Assembly (NCBI GenBank): GCA_003149735.1
Contig: QANA01000045.1
Location: 1-22,385, forward strand
DNA from: Clostridiales bacterium
Lineage (GTDB): Bacteria; Bacillota_A; Clostridia; Christensenellales; Christensenellaceae
DNA: 22,385 nt
Direction: 5' to 3'
Below are positions 1-8,791 of the stretch, piece by piece. The notes beneath the pieces were generated by a model that worked only from the letters and a program-made list of their open reading frames with translations, was not told the origin of the DNA and did no database searches. The position numbers and the translations under genes were made by a program. Position 1 is the first letter of the stretch. Each line of letters begins with the position of its first letter.

Positions 1-1820
1 CTGCGATTGCGGAAGGATTGGCGATTGAGATCGCAGATGGCAATGTGCCGGAAATGCTGAAAAATAAGCGGGTAGTTTCTTTGGATTTGGCGGGCATGAT
101 TGCGGGCGCAAAATATAGAGGCGAATTTGAAGAGCGCTTTAAAGATGCCCTCAATGAAATGATTAAGGATGGCAATGTCATTCTGTTCATTGACGAACTG
201 CATACCATTGTGGGAGCCGGTTCTGCAGAGGGATCAATGGATGCAGCCAATATGCTGAAGCCGATGCTGGCCAGAGGCGAGTTGCAGATTATCGGAGCGA
301 CTACGTTAGACGAATATCGTAAATATATTGAAAAAGATGCGGCTCTGGAGCGGCGTTTCCAGCCGGTACAGGTCGGTGAACCCTCGAAGGAAGAAACCCT
401 GGAAATTTTGAAGGGACTACGCGATAAATATGAGGCGCATCATAAAGTGAAGATTACGGATGAAGCATTGGAAGCGGCTGTGGACCTTTCTTCCCGCTAT
501 ATTACCGATCGATTCCTGCCGGATAAAGCGATCGACCTGATGGATGAAGCGGCGTCCAAAGTTAGAATTGCGATGTTTTTAACGCCTCCGGATATGCGGG
601 AAAAGGAGAAAGAGCTGGAATCTATCCGCAGTGAAAAGGAACAGGCAGTGAATCATCAGGAATTTGAGAAAGCTGCTTCTCTGCGGGATAGGGAAAAGGC
701 ACTGTGCGAGGAAATAGAAGCAGAGAAAAAGGATTGGGAAAAACAACGCAGCGGCATCAAGGCAGAGGTGACCGAAGAAGATATTGCTACGATTGTCTCA
801 GATTGGACACATGTTCCTGTCAAGAAATTGACGGAAGATGAAGCAACCAAGCTGCTCAACCTGGAAGCGATTTTGCATAAACGGGTTGTCGGACAGGATG
901 AAGCAGTGGCCTCGGTGGCAAAGGCTATCCGCCGTGCGAGAGCCGGATTGAAGGATCCGAATCGCCCGATTGGCTCCTTCATTTTCCTGGGGCCGACCGG
1001 CGTTGGTAAAACAGAACTTTCCAAGGCATTGGCAGAGGCGGTATTCGGCGATGAACAGGCAATGATTCGTCTGGATATGTCGGAATATATGGAGAAACAT
1101 GCAGTTTCCAAACTGATTGGTTCTCCACCCGGATATGTCGGATTTGATGATGGTGGCCAGCTGACAGAAAAAGTACGCCGCCAGCCCTATAGTGTCGTAC
1201 TTTTTGATGAAATCGAAAAAGCACATCCGGATGTATTTAATATTTTGCTGCAAATGCTGGATGATGGACGGCTTACCGATTCCAAGGGACGTACGGTGGA
1301 TTTTAAGAACTGTATTATCATTATGACTTCCAACATCGGCACCGGAGTGGATGAAAAACGCAATAAAATTGGTTTTGGCGAATCGGAATCTGCACAGGGC
1401 GCGCATGCGGATATGAAGGAGCGCATGCTGGAGGCTTTGAAAAAATCTTTCCGCCCTGAGTTCCTCAACCGAATTGATGATATCATTGTATTCCATAAAT
1501 TGGATGAACAAAATACACTGACTATTGCTAAGTTGATGCTCGATGCGATTGTGAAGCGCCTGGCAGAGCGTGATATCCACCTCAGCTATACCGAGGATGC
1601 GGTAGAACTATTGGCAAAGCAAGGATTTGATCCGGAGTATGGAGCACGGCCGCTGCGCAGGATTTTACAGCAGACGGTGGAAGATCGCCTTTCCGAAGAA
1701 ATCCTGGAAGGCAAGGTTCATTTTGGGGATGCAATTACAGCATACGCTACGGATGGGAAAATTGCTTTTCGAAGAACAGAGCAGCCTATTGCTCAAAAAG
1801 AAACTCAGGAACAGAACTGA
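1..1820 (+). CDS. clpC: ClpC, ATP-dependent Clp protease ATP-binding subunit (5' end outside window)
   Basis: AAA+ unfoldase that in Gram-positive bacteria feeds substrates to ClpP in the cytoplasm. The reading frame is already open at base 3 (AIAEGLA, the stretch just after the first Walker A), so the N-domain and first P-loop lie upstream of the window. Visible in order: first AAA+ Walker B ([13 protein letters not shown]), sensor region ([15 protein letters not shown]), a UVR-like linker ([15 protein letters not shown]), then the second AAA+ module with Walker A GPTGVGKT, the pore loop region GSPPGYVGF and Walker [12 protein letters not shown]. The C-terminal D2 small domain has [12 protein letters not shown]. 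The UVR-like linker and absence of the long ClpB coiled-coil insertion favour ClpC over ClpB. In many Bacillota clpC follows ctsR-mcsA-mcsB, but those would be outside the window. TGA stop is followed by an intrinsic terminator. Confidence 0.95.
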   Translation, partial: AIAEGLAIEIADGNVPEMLKNKRVVSLDLAGMIAGAKYRGEFEERFKDALNEMIKDGNVILFIDELHTIVGAGSAEGSMDAANMLKPMLARGELQIIGATTLDEYRKYIEKDAALERRFQPVQVGEPSKEETLEILKGLRDKYEAHHKVKITDEALEAAVDLSSRYITDRFLPDKAIDLMDEAASKVRIAMFLTPPDMREKEKELESIRSEKEQAVNHQEFEKAASLRDREKALCEEIEAEKKDWEKQRSGIKAEVTEEDIATIVSDWTHVPVKKLTEDEATKLLNLEAILHKRVVGQDEAVASVAKAIRRARAGLKDPNRPIGSFIFLGPTGVGKTELSKALAEAVFGDEQAMIRLDMSEYMEKHAVSKLIGSPPGYVGFDDGGQLTEKVRRQPYSVVLFDEIEKAHPDVFNILLQMLDDGRLTDSKGRTVDFKNCIIIMTSNIGTGVDEKRNKIGFGESESAQGAHADMKERMLEALKKSFRPEFLNRIDDIIVFHKLDEQNTLTIAKLMLDAIVKRLAERDIHLSYTEDAVELLAKQGFDPEYGARPLRRILQQTVEDRLSEEILEGKVHFGDAITAYATDGKIAFRRTEQPIAQKETQEQN

Positions 1821-1848
1821 GAGCAACTGTTTATAACAGAAAAAAAGA

Positions 1849-1882
1849 AAACGCGCCGGAAGCAATTCCGGTGCGTTTTTTG
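1849..1882 (+). terminator. Intrinsic terminator after clpC
   Basis: An 11-bp stem (bases 1851-1861 with 1866-1876, one G-T pair) closes a GCAA loop and runs into a T tract, 30 bases after the clpC stop. It most likely ends the clpC transcript. Confidence 0.88.
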
Positions 1883-1899
1883 GCTAAAAGAGATATGAC

Positions 1900-1928
1900 T
1901 GGTCGGAAAGGGAAGATGGGGGTATAAT
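1900..1928 (+). promoter_or_regulatory. Possible promoter of the GNAT gene
   Basis: A perfect TATAAT lies at 1923-1928, 32 bases before the start codon and after the clpC terminator. No good -35 hexamer is visible at 16-18 bases upstream, so this is only a candidate. Confidence 0.3.
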
Positions 1929-1960
1929 AAAATAAAGTCAGGCATAATCAGGAGAAAACT

Positions 1961-2569
1961 ATGAAACAGCTGGAAGAAAGCCATATTTTTATGTGCTGTA
2001 CAAAATTGCGGGAACAGGCATTTACTCCGATTCCGGCGGGTTATCGCTTGCGCTGCTGCAGGCCGGAGGAATTGCTGATATGGAAAGATTTTCCTTTTGA
2101 CACACCGGAACAGGCAGAAGAGCACCGCCCGTTTATGGATGCATACTTTAGCCAAACTTACGGAGAACAACAGGAATTATTCTACCGTTCTTGCCTTTTT
2201 CTATGTGATGAACAGGATCGGCCGCTTTGTACCGGATTTCTCTGGAAGAACTATGGCAAATATACCACTTTGCATTGGCTGAAAACCAAAAAGGAAGCAG
2301 AAGGCAGAGGATTGGGCAGAGCATTGCTTTCCGCAATTTTCCGGCAGGTAGGAGCGAAAGATTATCCACTTTATCTGCATACCCATGCCGGTTGTGAGCG
2401 AGCGATGCATCTGTATACGGATTTTGGGTTTCGCATTTTGACGGAACCAGAGCAGATCGATGGTCGGCCGAATCAATGGCAGCAAGCACTGATTTATTTG
2501 CAGAATAAAATGCCGCCGGCATATTTTGCAGCACTTGAATTTACGGTGTCAGATGAAGAAAGCCGTTGA
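1961..2569 (+). CDS. GNAT family N-acetyltransferase
   Basis: Predicted acetyl-CoA-dependent acetyltransferase of 202 residues; the substrate cannot be told. The GNAT core is seen as a strand (TLHWLKT, about residues 103-109) followed by the acetyl-CoA pyrophosphate loop R116-G-L-G-R-A121 and the helix after it (LLSAIFRQV). Motif B is LYLHTHAGCERAMHLYTDFGFRIL, about residues 137-160, with the typical Y-x-x-x-GF signature. The first 90 or so residues form the usual variable N-terminal part. The ATG is chosen because GGAG stands 6 bases upstream (1951-1954). It stands alone after the clpC terminator and runs convergently into the phosphatase gene, with only 12 bases between the two stops and no hairpin visible there. 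Confidence 0.85.
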   Translation: MKQLEESHIFMCCTKLREQAFTPIPAGYRLRCCRPEELLIWKDFPFDTPEQAEEHRPFMDAYFSQTYGEQQELFYRSCLFLCDEQDRPLCTGFLWKNYGKYTTLHWLKTKKEAEGRGLGRALLSAIFRQVGAKDYPLYLHTHAGCERAMHLYTDFGFRILTEPEQIDGRPNQWQQALIYLQNKMPPAYFAALEFTVSDEESR

Positions 2570-2581
2570 AGAAGGTTATTC

Positions 2582-3049
2582 TCACAGTTCGGGGAATTTT
2601 TGCTTTAAGTGAGCAAGCAATCCGCAGCAGCCCTCCCAAATATCCTCATAGGTTTGATCAAAATTACCTGTATACCAGGGATCGGCAATGGCTCGTGGCT
2701 GACGGGAAAAATCCAGCAGCAGATGCATTTTGTGCATCGGATCCGGACCCAGCATGCGGCGCATATTGGAAAGATTGTAGTCATCCATGGCGAGCAGATA
2801 ATCATAATCGGCATAATCGGAAAGGCACAAACGGATGGCGCGTTTGCCTTCGCAGGAGATTCCGTGTTCTGCCAATTTGCGCCGGGTGCCATGATGTACG
2901 GGGTTACCCAATTCTTCGCTGCTGGTAGCGGCAGAAGCGATTGTAAAATGCGTGCCCAGGCCCTGTTTTTCTACCATATCTCGAAAAACGAATTCTGCCA
3001 TGGGAGAACGGCAGATATTGCCGTGGCAAACAAAAAGGATACGGATCAT
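2582..3049 (-). CDS. Low-molecular-weight protein-tyrosine phosphatase
   Basis: 155-residue cytosolic phosphatase of the LMW-PTP family, which hydrolyses phosphotyrosine (in some members phospho-arginine, as in YwlE) through a cysteinyl-phosphate intermediate. The catalytic P-loop is near the N-terminus as expected, C8-H-G-N-I-C-R14-S. The general acid Asp is D123 in DPWYTG. Length fits the family (about 150). The start codon has GGAGG 6 bases upstream on the minus strand. It is divergent from the larE-like gene and convergent with the GNAT gene, so it is probably a single-gene unit. No tyrosine kinase (CpsD/BY-kinase type) is nearby that would indicate an exopolysaccharide role. YwlE-type arginine phosphatases are often T at the position after the second P-loop residue; here the loop has I12, which is closer to tyrosine phosphatases, but specificity remains open. 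Confidence 0.93.
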   Translation of the reverse strand: MIRILFVCHGNICRSPMAEFVFRDMVEKQGLGTHFTIASAATSSEELGNPVHHGTRRKLAEHGISCEGKRAIRLCLSDYADYDYLLAMDDYNLSNMRRMLGPDPMHKMHLLLDFSRQPRAIADPWYTGNFDQTYEDIWEGCCGLLAHLKQKFPEL

Positions 3050-3110
3050 GGGATACCTCCGATAAATTTTAAAATGATTTGTTAAAATTGACGAATGCTT
3101 TAAAATATAT

Positions 3111-3139
3111 TTGCACAGTCTGGGGAAAAACTATATAAT
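3111..3139 (+). promoter_or_regulatory. SigA-type promoter of the larE-like gene
   Basis: TTGCAC (3111-3116), 17-base spacer, TATAAT (3134-3139), about 60 bases before the start codon in the divergent gap between the phosphatase and the larE-like gene. Confidence 0.75.
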
Positions 3140-3198
3140 AAATAAATAATACCACATTTTTTTTGTGGAGAATCACATTTTTTTCGATGAGGATAACT

Positions 3199-3999
3199 AT
3201 GCATCAGAAATATAATACATTGCTTGATGTCATGCGAGAATATGAGAAGGTTGGTATTTGCCTTTCGGGCGGTTCGGGCAGTGCGCTGGTGGCAATTGCG
3301 GCGGTAGAAGCTTTGGGAGCAGAGAATGTTGTGGCGATCACGGCAAATACTCCTTTTTTTACTGGGGAAGAGTTGTTGTCCAGCAAAGATCTCTGTAAAC
3401 GCCTGGGGATTCGGTTGTATGTGCCTAATACGAATCTGCTCATGAATTCTGCTGTGGTGACGAATGGACCTGACCGTTGTTATCATTGCAAGAAGTGCAT
3501 TATTGATGTTGTGAGGAATACGGCAATAGAGCTGGGCATTCGTACATTGCTGGATGGAAGCTGTGCTTCTCCTGAGCATTTTGCAGCACAGGAAGATCAT
3601 AATGAAAAAGTGCTTTCTGAATTGGGCATTGCTTGCCCTTTGCGCATTGCAGATATCAATCGGGAAGATGTTTATGAGATCATGAACGAATTGTCGATGG
3701 GCTATTATGTGCGCCCGGAAAATGCCTGCCTGGCAACACGGGTAGCGCAGGATGAACCTATCACGCTGAAAAAAATCCGTTGGATTCGGGCCGCAGAAAA
3801 TTATATCCATTCTTTGGGTTATGGATTGGTGCGTGTGCGTGTAAAAGGAAATACAGCTCGGATTGAAGTTGCCAAAGAGGATGTGGAAGATTTGATGCGG
3901 CAGCGTGAAGAAGTGGAAGTCGAGTTGAATGAAATGGGCTTCAAGGAAGTCATTATTGATGAGGAAGGCTATAAGAGAGAGGCTGCCTCGTGTCTGTAA
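3199..3999 (+). CDS. LarE-like PP-loop sulfurtransferase family protein
   Basis: 266 residues. Resembles LarE, the ATP-dependent sacrificial sulfur transferase that adds sulfur to the pyridinium dicarboxylate precursor of the nickel-pincer cofactor of lactate racemase. Family features seen: an N-terminal PP-loop-like segment (LSGGSGSALV), the DRCYHCKK motif, and ENACLATRVAQDEPIT, whose Cys aligns with the sulfur-donating Cys of LarE (ACLASRI in typical members). The C-terminal part is VRVRVKGNTARIEV. Two oddities: the PP-loop reads SGGSGS where SGGxDS is usual, losing the conserved Asp; and no larA, larB or larC is in the window. The ATG at 3199 is chosen because GAGG lies 6 bases before it; an in-frame ATG at 3187 has no such site at a usable distance. 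Function may therefore be a related sulfur or nucleotide chemistry rather than the Lar pathway itself. Confidence 0.8.
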   Translation: MHQKYNTLLDVMREYEKVGICLSGGSGSALVAIAAVEALGAENVVAITANTPFFTGEELLSSKDLCKRLGIRLYVPNTNLLMNSAVVTNGPDRCYHCKKCIIDVVRNTAIELGIRTLLDGSCASPEHFAAQEDHNEKVLSELGIACPLRIADINREDVYEIMNELSMGYYVRPENACLATRVAQDEPITLKKIRWIRAAENYIHSLGYGLVRVRVKGNTARIEVAKEDVEDLMRQREEVEVELNEMGFKEVIIDEEGYKREAASCL

Positions 4000-4013
4000 G
4001 TGGAAGCAAGTAG

Positions 4014-4039
4014 AAAATGCCGCCTTTGCGGCATTTTTT
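4014..4039 (+). terminator. Intrinsic terminator after the larE-like gene
   Basis: Perfect 9-bp stem AAATGCCGC (4015-4023) with GCGGCATTT (4028-4036), 4-base loop and a T run. It lies just 27 bases before the next gene, so either the downstream pair has a promoter I do not see or it depends on read-through. Confidence 0.88.
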
Positions 4040-4065
4040 CGTGACTGGAAGAGGAGAATTGACAA

Positions 4066-4416
4066 ATGGCAAAATACGAATGCCGCCTGAAAGGATCCTT
4101 TACGCATTTTTTGCAATATTTGGATCAGGCAATTCTGCAGAGCAGTATCTCAGCCAGCTATGAAGAAGGCAGTGACTACTGTCTCGGAGAAACGCGATGT
4201 GCGGTTCGGGTTTATGAGCGTTATAGTGTGACCGGAAGCAATCGCGTCAGCTTATCGGTCACATTATTGGGCAAGGGAGAAGAGTTGATGCTCTGTGCAA
4301 TCACTTCAGGCGGAAGCCAGGCGGCTTTTTTCAAAATCAACACATGGGGTGAAGAGGCGTTTTTAGAGCAGGTGGAGCGGGCTGTGCACAATTATGAGCG
4401 CAGGGATATACGGTAA
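4066..4416 (+). CDS. Small conserved protein, DUF6054-like
   Basis: 116 residues, no signal peptide or membrane segment, so probably cytosolic. Features: an N-terminal stretch ([25 protein letters not shown]), a central hydrophilic part with [26 protein letters not shown], and the segment [23 protein letters not shown]. From memory this pattern is that of the uncharacterised DUF6054 family of Bacillota; the match needs a profile search. No biochemical function is known to me. The ATG has GAGGAG 9-10 bases upstream. It sits 11 bases before the YgiQ-family gene and is probably co-transcribed with it. Confidence 0.7.
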   Translation: MAKYECRLKGSFTHFLQYLDQAILQSSISASYEEGSDYCLGETRCAVRVYERYSVTGSNRVSLSVTLLGKGEELMLCAITSGGSQAAFFKINTWGEEAFLEQVERAVHNYERRDIR

Positions 4417-4427
4417 GGAGGAAAACT

Positions 4428-6416
4428 ATGGCATTTTTGCCGGTAAATCAGGCAGATATGCAGGCACGTGGTTGGGAAGCAGTAGATTTTGCCTATGTGA
4501 TTGGCGATGCCTATGTGGATCATCCCAGCTTTGGGCCGGCTATTATTTCCAGAGTTTTGGAGCAGCATGGCTATCGGGTTGGAATTATAGCACAACCGGA
4601 TTGGCATAAGTTAGAGAATTTTACGGTGTTTGGGAGGCCGCGGCTGGGCTTTCTCATTTCTTCGGGAAACATCGATCCGATGGTCAATCATTATACGGTC
4701 GCAAAGCGTCGCCGGACGACAGATGCTTATTCACCAGGCGGGAAAATGGGCTTGCGGCCGGATCGGGCAACTACAGTTTATGCCAACTGCATTCGGCAGG
4801 TATATAAGGATATTCCGATAATAGCCGGGGGAATCGAAGCGAGTTTGCGCAGATTGGCTCATTATGATTATTGGGATAACCGGGTGAGAGCTTCCCTATT
4901 GCATGACAGCGGAGTGGATTTGTTGCTCTATGGTATGGGAGAACGCAGCATTGTGCAGTTGGCTGACGCTTTGCAGGCAGGCATTCCGATCAAAGAAATT
5001 ACTTATATCGATGGTTCCGTTTATCAGACCGCTTCCCTTGAAAATGTGTATGATTATATACGGATTGATAGTTTTGAAGCGGTACGGCAGGACAAGGAAG
5101 CCTATGCAAGGGCTTTTCTGGCGCAGTATCGAAATCAGGATCCGTTGACAGGAAAAAGGATTGTGCAGCCGCATGGTGACGGATATGTCGTCTGCAATAT
5201 GCCGCAGATGCCGCTCAGCCAGCAGGAACTGGATGATGTCTATGCATTGCCATATGAGCGAACCTATCATCCAATGTATGAGAGTGCAGGCGGAGTACCG
5301 GCTATACAGGAAGTCAAGTTCAGCCTGGTGAGCAATCGCGGTTGTTTTGGCGGATGCAGCTTCTGTGCCCTGACGTTTCATCAGGGCAGAAGGGTAACCT
5401 GTCGAAGCCATGAATCTCTGCTGGAGGAAGCAAAGTTGCTGACGCAGAATCCGGACTTTAAGGGGTATATTCATGATGTGGGCGGCCCGACAGCAAATTT
5501 CCGTGCTACGGCCTGTGAAAAGCAGGAAAAGGATGGGGTTTGTCCAGGTCGGCAATGTTTATTTCCAAAGCCATGCCCCAATCTTAAGGCAGATCACAGC
5601 GATTATATTGCTTTATTGCGTAAGTTGCGCAACTTACCCGGCGTAAAGAAAGTGTTTATACGCTCTGGGCTTCGTTTTGATTATATTTTGGCGGATAAAG
5701 AGCATGGAGAACAGTTTATCCATGAACTGTGCGCGCACCATGTCAGCGGGCAGTTGAAGGTGGCGCCGGAACATATCTCTCCCAATGTATTGAAATTAAT
5801 GGGAAAGCCGGAAAACAGCGTTTTTGAAACGTTTGTAAAAAAATATGAAGCAGAAAACAGGCGATTAGGTAAGCCGCAGTATTTGGTTCCTTATCTGATT
5901 TCTTCTCATCCGGGCAGCACTTTGAAAGATGCCATTGCATTGGCGGAATATATCAAAAGAGGTGGACATAAGATGGAACAGGTGCAGGATTTTTATCCTA
6001 CACCGGGAACACTTTCAACTTGTATGTACTATACCGGATTGGATCCACGTAATATGAAACCGATTTATGTGACGACGGATCCACATGAAAAAGCAATGCA
6101 GAGGGCGCTGATGCAGTTTGATAATCCCAGAAATTATCATTTGGTCAAGGAAGCACTGCTGCGGGAAAATCGATTGGATTTAATTGGCTATGGTCCGGGA
6201 TGCCTGATTGCACCGCGCACCAATGATTATTCGCTGCGCAAACAATTGGAATTATATCAAAAACAACAGAAACCGGCAGCAAAAGAAGGCCGGTCGAAAG
6301 CGGCGGGAACAAAAAATAAAAGGTATTCGTCGGATAGAAGCCGGGCAAATGAGCCGATGACGTCGAAACGGCATACTGCAGGAAAGCAGAAAGAATATAT
6401 AAAAAAGAAGCGCTGA
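4428..6416 (+). CDS. YgiQ family (UPF0313) radical SAM protein
   Basis: 662-residue predicted radical SAM enzyme. The cluster-binding motif CxxxCxxC is C306-F-G-G-C310-S-F-C313, in the usual place for the YgiQ family, where a long N-terminal cobalamin-binding-like region (about 1-290) precedes the radical SAM barrel. Family hallmarks seen: [19 protein letters not shown] near the N-terminus, [16 protein letters not shown], and the C-terminal [18 protein letters not shown]. The reaction is not established in the family. The last 50 or so residues are rich in Lys/Arg and look disordered, possibly for RNA or nucleic-acid contact (inference). The start has AAGGAGG 5-6 bases upstream. It follows the DUF6054-like gene closely, and its stop codon lies inside the loop side of the downstream terminator stem. 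Confidence 0.93.
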   Translation: MAFLPVNQADMQARGWEAVDFAYVIGDAYVDHPSFGPAIISRVLEQHGYRVGIIAQPDWHKLENFTVFGRPRLGFLISSGNIDPMVNHYTVAKRRRTTDAYSPGGKMGLRPDRATTVYANCIRQVYKDIPIIAGGIEASLRRLAHYDYWDNRVRASLLHDSGVDLLLYGMGERSIVQLADALQAGIPIKEITYIDGSVYQTASLENVYDYIRIDSFEAVRQDKEAYARAFLAQYRNQDPLTGKRIVQPHGDGYVVCNMPQMPLSQQELDDVYALPYERTYHPMYESAGGVPAIQEVKFSLVSNRGCFGGCSFCALTFHQGRRVTCRSHESLLEEAKLLTQNPDFKGYIHDVGGPTANFRATACEKQEKDGVCPGRQCLFPKPCPNLKADHSDYIALLRKLRNLPGVKKVFIRSGLRFDYILADKEHGEQFIHELCAHHVSGQLKVAPEHISPNVLKLMGKPENSVFETFVKKYEAENRRLGKPQYLVPYLISSHPGSTLKDAIALAEYIKRGGHKMEQVQDFYPTPGTLSTCMYYTGLDPRNMKPIYVTTDPHEKAMQRALMQFDNPRNYHLVKEALLRENRLDLIGYGPGCLIAPRTNDYSLRKQLELYQKQQKPAAKEGRSKAAGTKNKRYSSDRSRANEPMTSKRHTAGKQKEYIKKKR

Positions 6417-6436
6417 ATGGTTCGGCGCTTCTTTTA
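6404..6436. terminator. Bidirectional terminator between the ygiQ-type gene and dapB
   Basis: 8-bp stem AGAAGCGC (6406-6413) with GCGCTTCT (6425-6432), flanked by A and T runs on both sides. It overlaps the ygiQ-type stop codon and lies about 20 bases past the dapB stop, so it can end both convergent transcripts. Confidence 0.85.
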
Positions 6437-6455
6437 ATTCAGACAGATGAATGAA

Positions 6456-7676
6456 TCAGCAGCATTGTTCGATAAAAGCAGTTACCTGTTGCTGATATTC
6501 GCCTTCCGTAAAGAAAGTCAATTGGTTATCCAGCATGGAAAGCAGTAAAATATCAATATAGCTGCCTGCCATCAGCGCCAGAAAGCGTGCCAGCTGCTCA
6601 TTGAAAATGGTGGGCTCCGGGCTGAAAATAGTATATTTGCAGAGACCTCTCTGAATCATGTAATCCGCATCGGGTGCGGCTTCGCAGATGCATTTTTCCG
6701 CAGCGAGCAAATTGCCGCTTTTAATGGAAAAGGAAAGATTGACTCGCCCCTGAGAAGCGGCGGACTGATTGATCAGGTCGGCTTTAATGCCTTCGCGGGC
6801 AAGCGAGGCGGTAAGACGGGAGAGATAACTGATCGTGCAGGAAGCGTTTTTTACTGTAATTACAGAGACATCCGGCTCGATGGTAGCTTTTTTTACAGCA
6901 TCATGTTCGGCCAATACATCCAGCATGGAATAGAGACCAGCTTTGCGGCCGATGAGAAAACGCGCTGCGCGCAATGCACCGATAGCAAATACTTTGCGTG
7001 TTTCGGCATGGTGAGAAACTGTAAGTATTTCTTCATTGGTAATAAAGGAAACTTCGTGATCTCCTGCGATATTGCCGCCGCGAACGGCATGAATGCCGAT
7101 TTCTCCCGGTTTGCGTTTGCAATCACTGCCATGGCGTTCACATTGATAGTGATAGATGTTGCCCATAGCATCATTCATGCCATCGGCAAGCAGCAAAGCT
7201 GTGCCGCTGGGAGCATCTACTTTGCGGTTGTGATGTTTTTCGATGATTTCAATGTCGGCCAAATCGCCAAAGAATTTTGCTGCCTGTTGACAAAGCTGCA
7301 GCTGCAGATTGACACCGAGAGACATATTGGCGGTAAAAAAGACGGGAATATCTTTGGCAGCTGCTGCAATCAACTGTTTCTGAGTGTCAGAATAGCCGGT
7401 TGTGGCAATGATGATAGGCAGCTGATGGCTGCGGGCATAGTTGAGGTTGGCATCCAGAGCTCCCGGCTTGGAAAAATCAATGAGTAAATCGATTTCTTCT
7501 TTGCAGTCGGTCGGGTTTTCATAAACAGGAAAAGCATTTTCGCGAGCTGACGGGAAAAGATCAATTCCGGCTGCAACTTGAAAATCGGGTGCTTCCGTAA
7601 AAACCTGTGCCAGATGTTGCCCCATCGCGCCGTTGACACCGATAATAAGGACGCGTGTCGCTTCAGTTCTTTGCAT
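6456..7676 (-). CDS. dapB: 4-hydroxy-tetrahydrodipicolinate reductase fused to a C-terminal tandem ACT-like domain
   Basis: 406 residues, against about 250-270 for ordinary DapB, the NAD(P)H-dependent reductase of diaminopimelate and lysine synthesis. Residues 1 to about 257 are a complete DapB: Rossmann motif GVNGAMGQ near residue 13, FTANMSLGVN, the catalytic segment EKHHNRKVDAPSGTA, and the C-terminal GLYSMLDVL. The extra 149 residues look like the two ACT domains of aspartokinase: VSVITVKN..SLAREGIKADLINQS..GRVNLSFSI, then a second unit KYTIFSP..ARFLALMAGSYIDILLLSMLDNQLTFF. ACT domains bind amino acids, so feedback control of the reductase by lysine or another aspartate-family amino acid is a reasonable inference. 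The ATG has AAGGAG 8-9 bases upstream, and the gene begins 12 bases after dapA ends, so the two form an operon. Confidence 0.93.
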   Translation of the reverse strand: MQRTEATRVLIIGVNGAMGQHLAQVFTEAPDFQVAAGIDLFPSARENAFPVYENPTDCKEEIDLLIDFSKPGALDANLNYARSHQLPIIIATTGYSDTQKQLIAAAAKDIPVFFTANMSLGVNLQLQLCQQAAKFFGDLADIEIIEKHHNRKVDAPSGTALLLADGMNDAMGNIYHYQCERHGSDCKRKPGEIGIHAVRGGNIAGDHEVSFITNEEILTVSHHAETRKVFAIGALRAARFLIGRKAGLYSMLDVLAEHDAVKKATIEPDVSVITVKNASCTISYLSRLTASLAREGIKADLINQSAASQGRVNLSFSIKSGNLLAAEKCICEAAPDADYMIQRGLCKYTIFSPEPTIFNEQLARFLALMAGSYIDILLLSMLDNQLTFFTEGEYQQQVTAFIEQCC

Positions 7677-7688
7677 GAGACGTTCTCC

Positions 7689-8567
7689 TTAAATCAAATC
7701 ATAAGATTGCAGCACTTTGCGCAACGCCTCTTCTCCCTGAGCAGACATATCACTGAGCGGCAAGCGCAGCGGACCTGCTTCAAAGCCCATCAGATTAAGA
7801 GCTGTTTTGACAGGGATCGGGTTGACATCGGAAAACAAAGCTGAATTGAGCGGATTATAATGCAGCTGTAAATCACAGGCAGTCTTGACATCACCGGCCA
7901 GATAACTGGCGCAGATATCGTGCGCAGCCTGAGGAGCTACATTGGCCAACACAGAAATGACTCCTTTTCCACCCAGAGAAAGGATGGGGACAATCTGGTC
8001 GTCGTTACCGGAATAGAGATCCATTTTGCCTTTGACCAGGCGTGCCATTTCGGCAATTTGAGAGATATTTCCGCTGGCTTCTTTAATAGCCTGGATGTTG
8101 GGATGCTCTGCCAGGCGCGCAAGCGTTGCAGGAGTGATGTTTACGCCGGTGCGACTAGGTACATTGTAAATAATGATAGGAAGTTCCACAGCATCTGCAA
8201 CTGCAAAGAAATGCTTTACCAAGCCATCCTGCGAGCATTTGTTGTAATAAGGAGTGACGATAAGCAATGCGTCGGCGCCAAGGCTTTGCGCATATTTGGA
8301 TTCCGCAATGACAGAGGAGGTATTGTTACCGCCTGTTCCCAGAATCACCGGTTTGCGCCCGGCTACATAATCGACCGCATATTTCATTACACTGTGTTTT
8401 TCTTCTAAGGTCATGGTTGCGGGCTCTCCGGTTGTTCCGCAGATCACCAGAGCGTCGGTACCATTGCCCAACTGAAAATCCAGAAGGCGTTTCAGCGCGC
8501 TGAAGTTGATTCCATCTTTTGTAAACGGAGTGACAAGGGCTACAGCAGAACCTTCAAAAATACTCAT
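7689..8567 (-). CDS. dapA: 4-hydroxy-tetrahydrodipicolinate synthase
   Basis: 292-residue cytosolic aldolase-type enzyme that condenses pyruvate with aspartate semialdehyde, first committed step to diaminopimelate and lysine. The (beta/alpha)8 barrel signatures are intact: G44-T45-T46-G-E for substrate contact, Y134 in IIYNVPSRTG, and the Schiff-base lysine K162 in AIKEASGN. Length fits the family. The start has AAAGGAG 8 bases upstream. It is the first gene of a dapA-dapB operon and has a strong promoter with a leader of about 95 bases; no lysine riboswitch (which needs about 170 bases) fits there. Control may instead act on the protein level through the ACT-like tail of the neighbouring DapB (inference). 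Confidence 0.96.
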   Translation of the reverse strand: MSIFEGSAVALVTPFTKDGINFSALKRLLDFQLGNGTDALVICGTTGEPATMTLEEKHSVMKYAVDYVAGRKPVILGTGGNNTSSVIAESKYAQSLGADALLIVTPYYNKCSQDGLVKHFFAVADAVELPIIIYNVPSRTGVNITPATLARLAEHPNIQAIKEASGNISQIAEMARLVKGKMDLYSGNDDQIVPILSLGGKGVISVLANVAPQAAHDICASYLAGDVKTACDLQLHYNPLNSALFSDVNPIPVKTALNLMGFEAGPLRLPLSDMSAQGEEALRKVLQSYDLI

Positions 8568-8669
8568 ATACGATCTCCTTTGATAAAAATAATTTGTACC
8601 GCAAGAATTTCTGCCTGTATATCATATTTTATGGGAATCGAGACAGAAAAAAAGTATGATATTAGTAAG

Positions 8670-8698
8670 ATTATAATTGCAGAGAAATGAAAAGTCAA
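8670..8698 (-). promoter_or_regulatory. dapA: SigA-type promoter of dapA-dapB
   Basis: On the minus strand TTGACT (8698-8693), 17-base spacer, TATAAT (8675-8670). The leader then runs about 95 bases to dapA. An 8-bp inverted repeat (8619-8626 with 8655-8662) lies at the start of that leader. Confidence 0.82.
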
Positions 8699-8729
8699 AT
8701 TGCGTTTTTGGAAGAATCGATTGAACGCC

Positions 8730-8758
8730 TTGAAAAAGAATATAAAATTGTGTATGAT
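8730..8758 (+). promoter_or_regulatory. SigA-type promoter of the methyltransferase-hslO unit
   Basis: TTGAAA (8730-8735), 17-base spacer, TATGAT (8753-8758), ending 33 bases before the methyltransferase start. It is divergent from, and 30 bases away from, the dapA promoter. Confidence 0.72.
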
Positions 8759-8791
8759 TAAAAAATAAGTTTCCGGTATAAGGAGGGCAGC

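Noticed and set aside
3100..4116. A 338-codon minus-strand frame opposite the larE-like gene
   Set aside because: His/Cys/Phe-rich composition without motifs is typical of the antisense of a real gene; the plus frame has promoter, ribosome site and family motifs.
8568..8669. Lysine riboswitch upstream of dapA
   Set aside because: The leader after the mapped-looking promoter is only about 95 bases and lacks the conserved lysine-riboswitch helices; only an 8-bp AT-rich inverted repeat is present.
8687..8761. A 24-codon open frame on the plus strand between dapA and the methyltransferase, with an amphipathic, Glu/Lys-rich product
   Set aside because: It has no Shine-Dalgarno sequence, and its sequence is shared with two convincing promoters (8670-8698 minus, 8730-8758 plus), which explain the region better.
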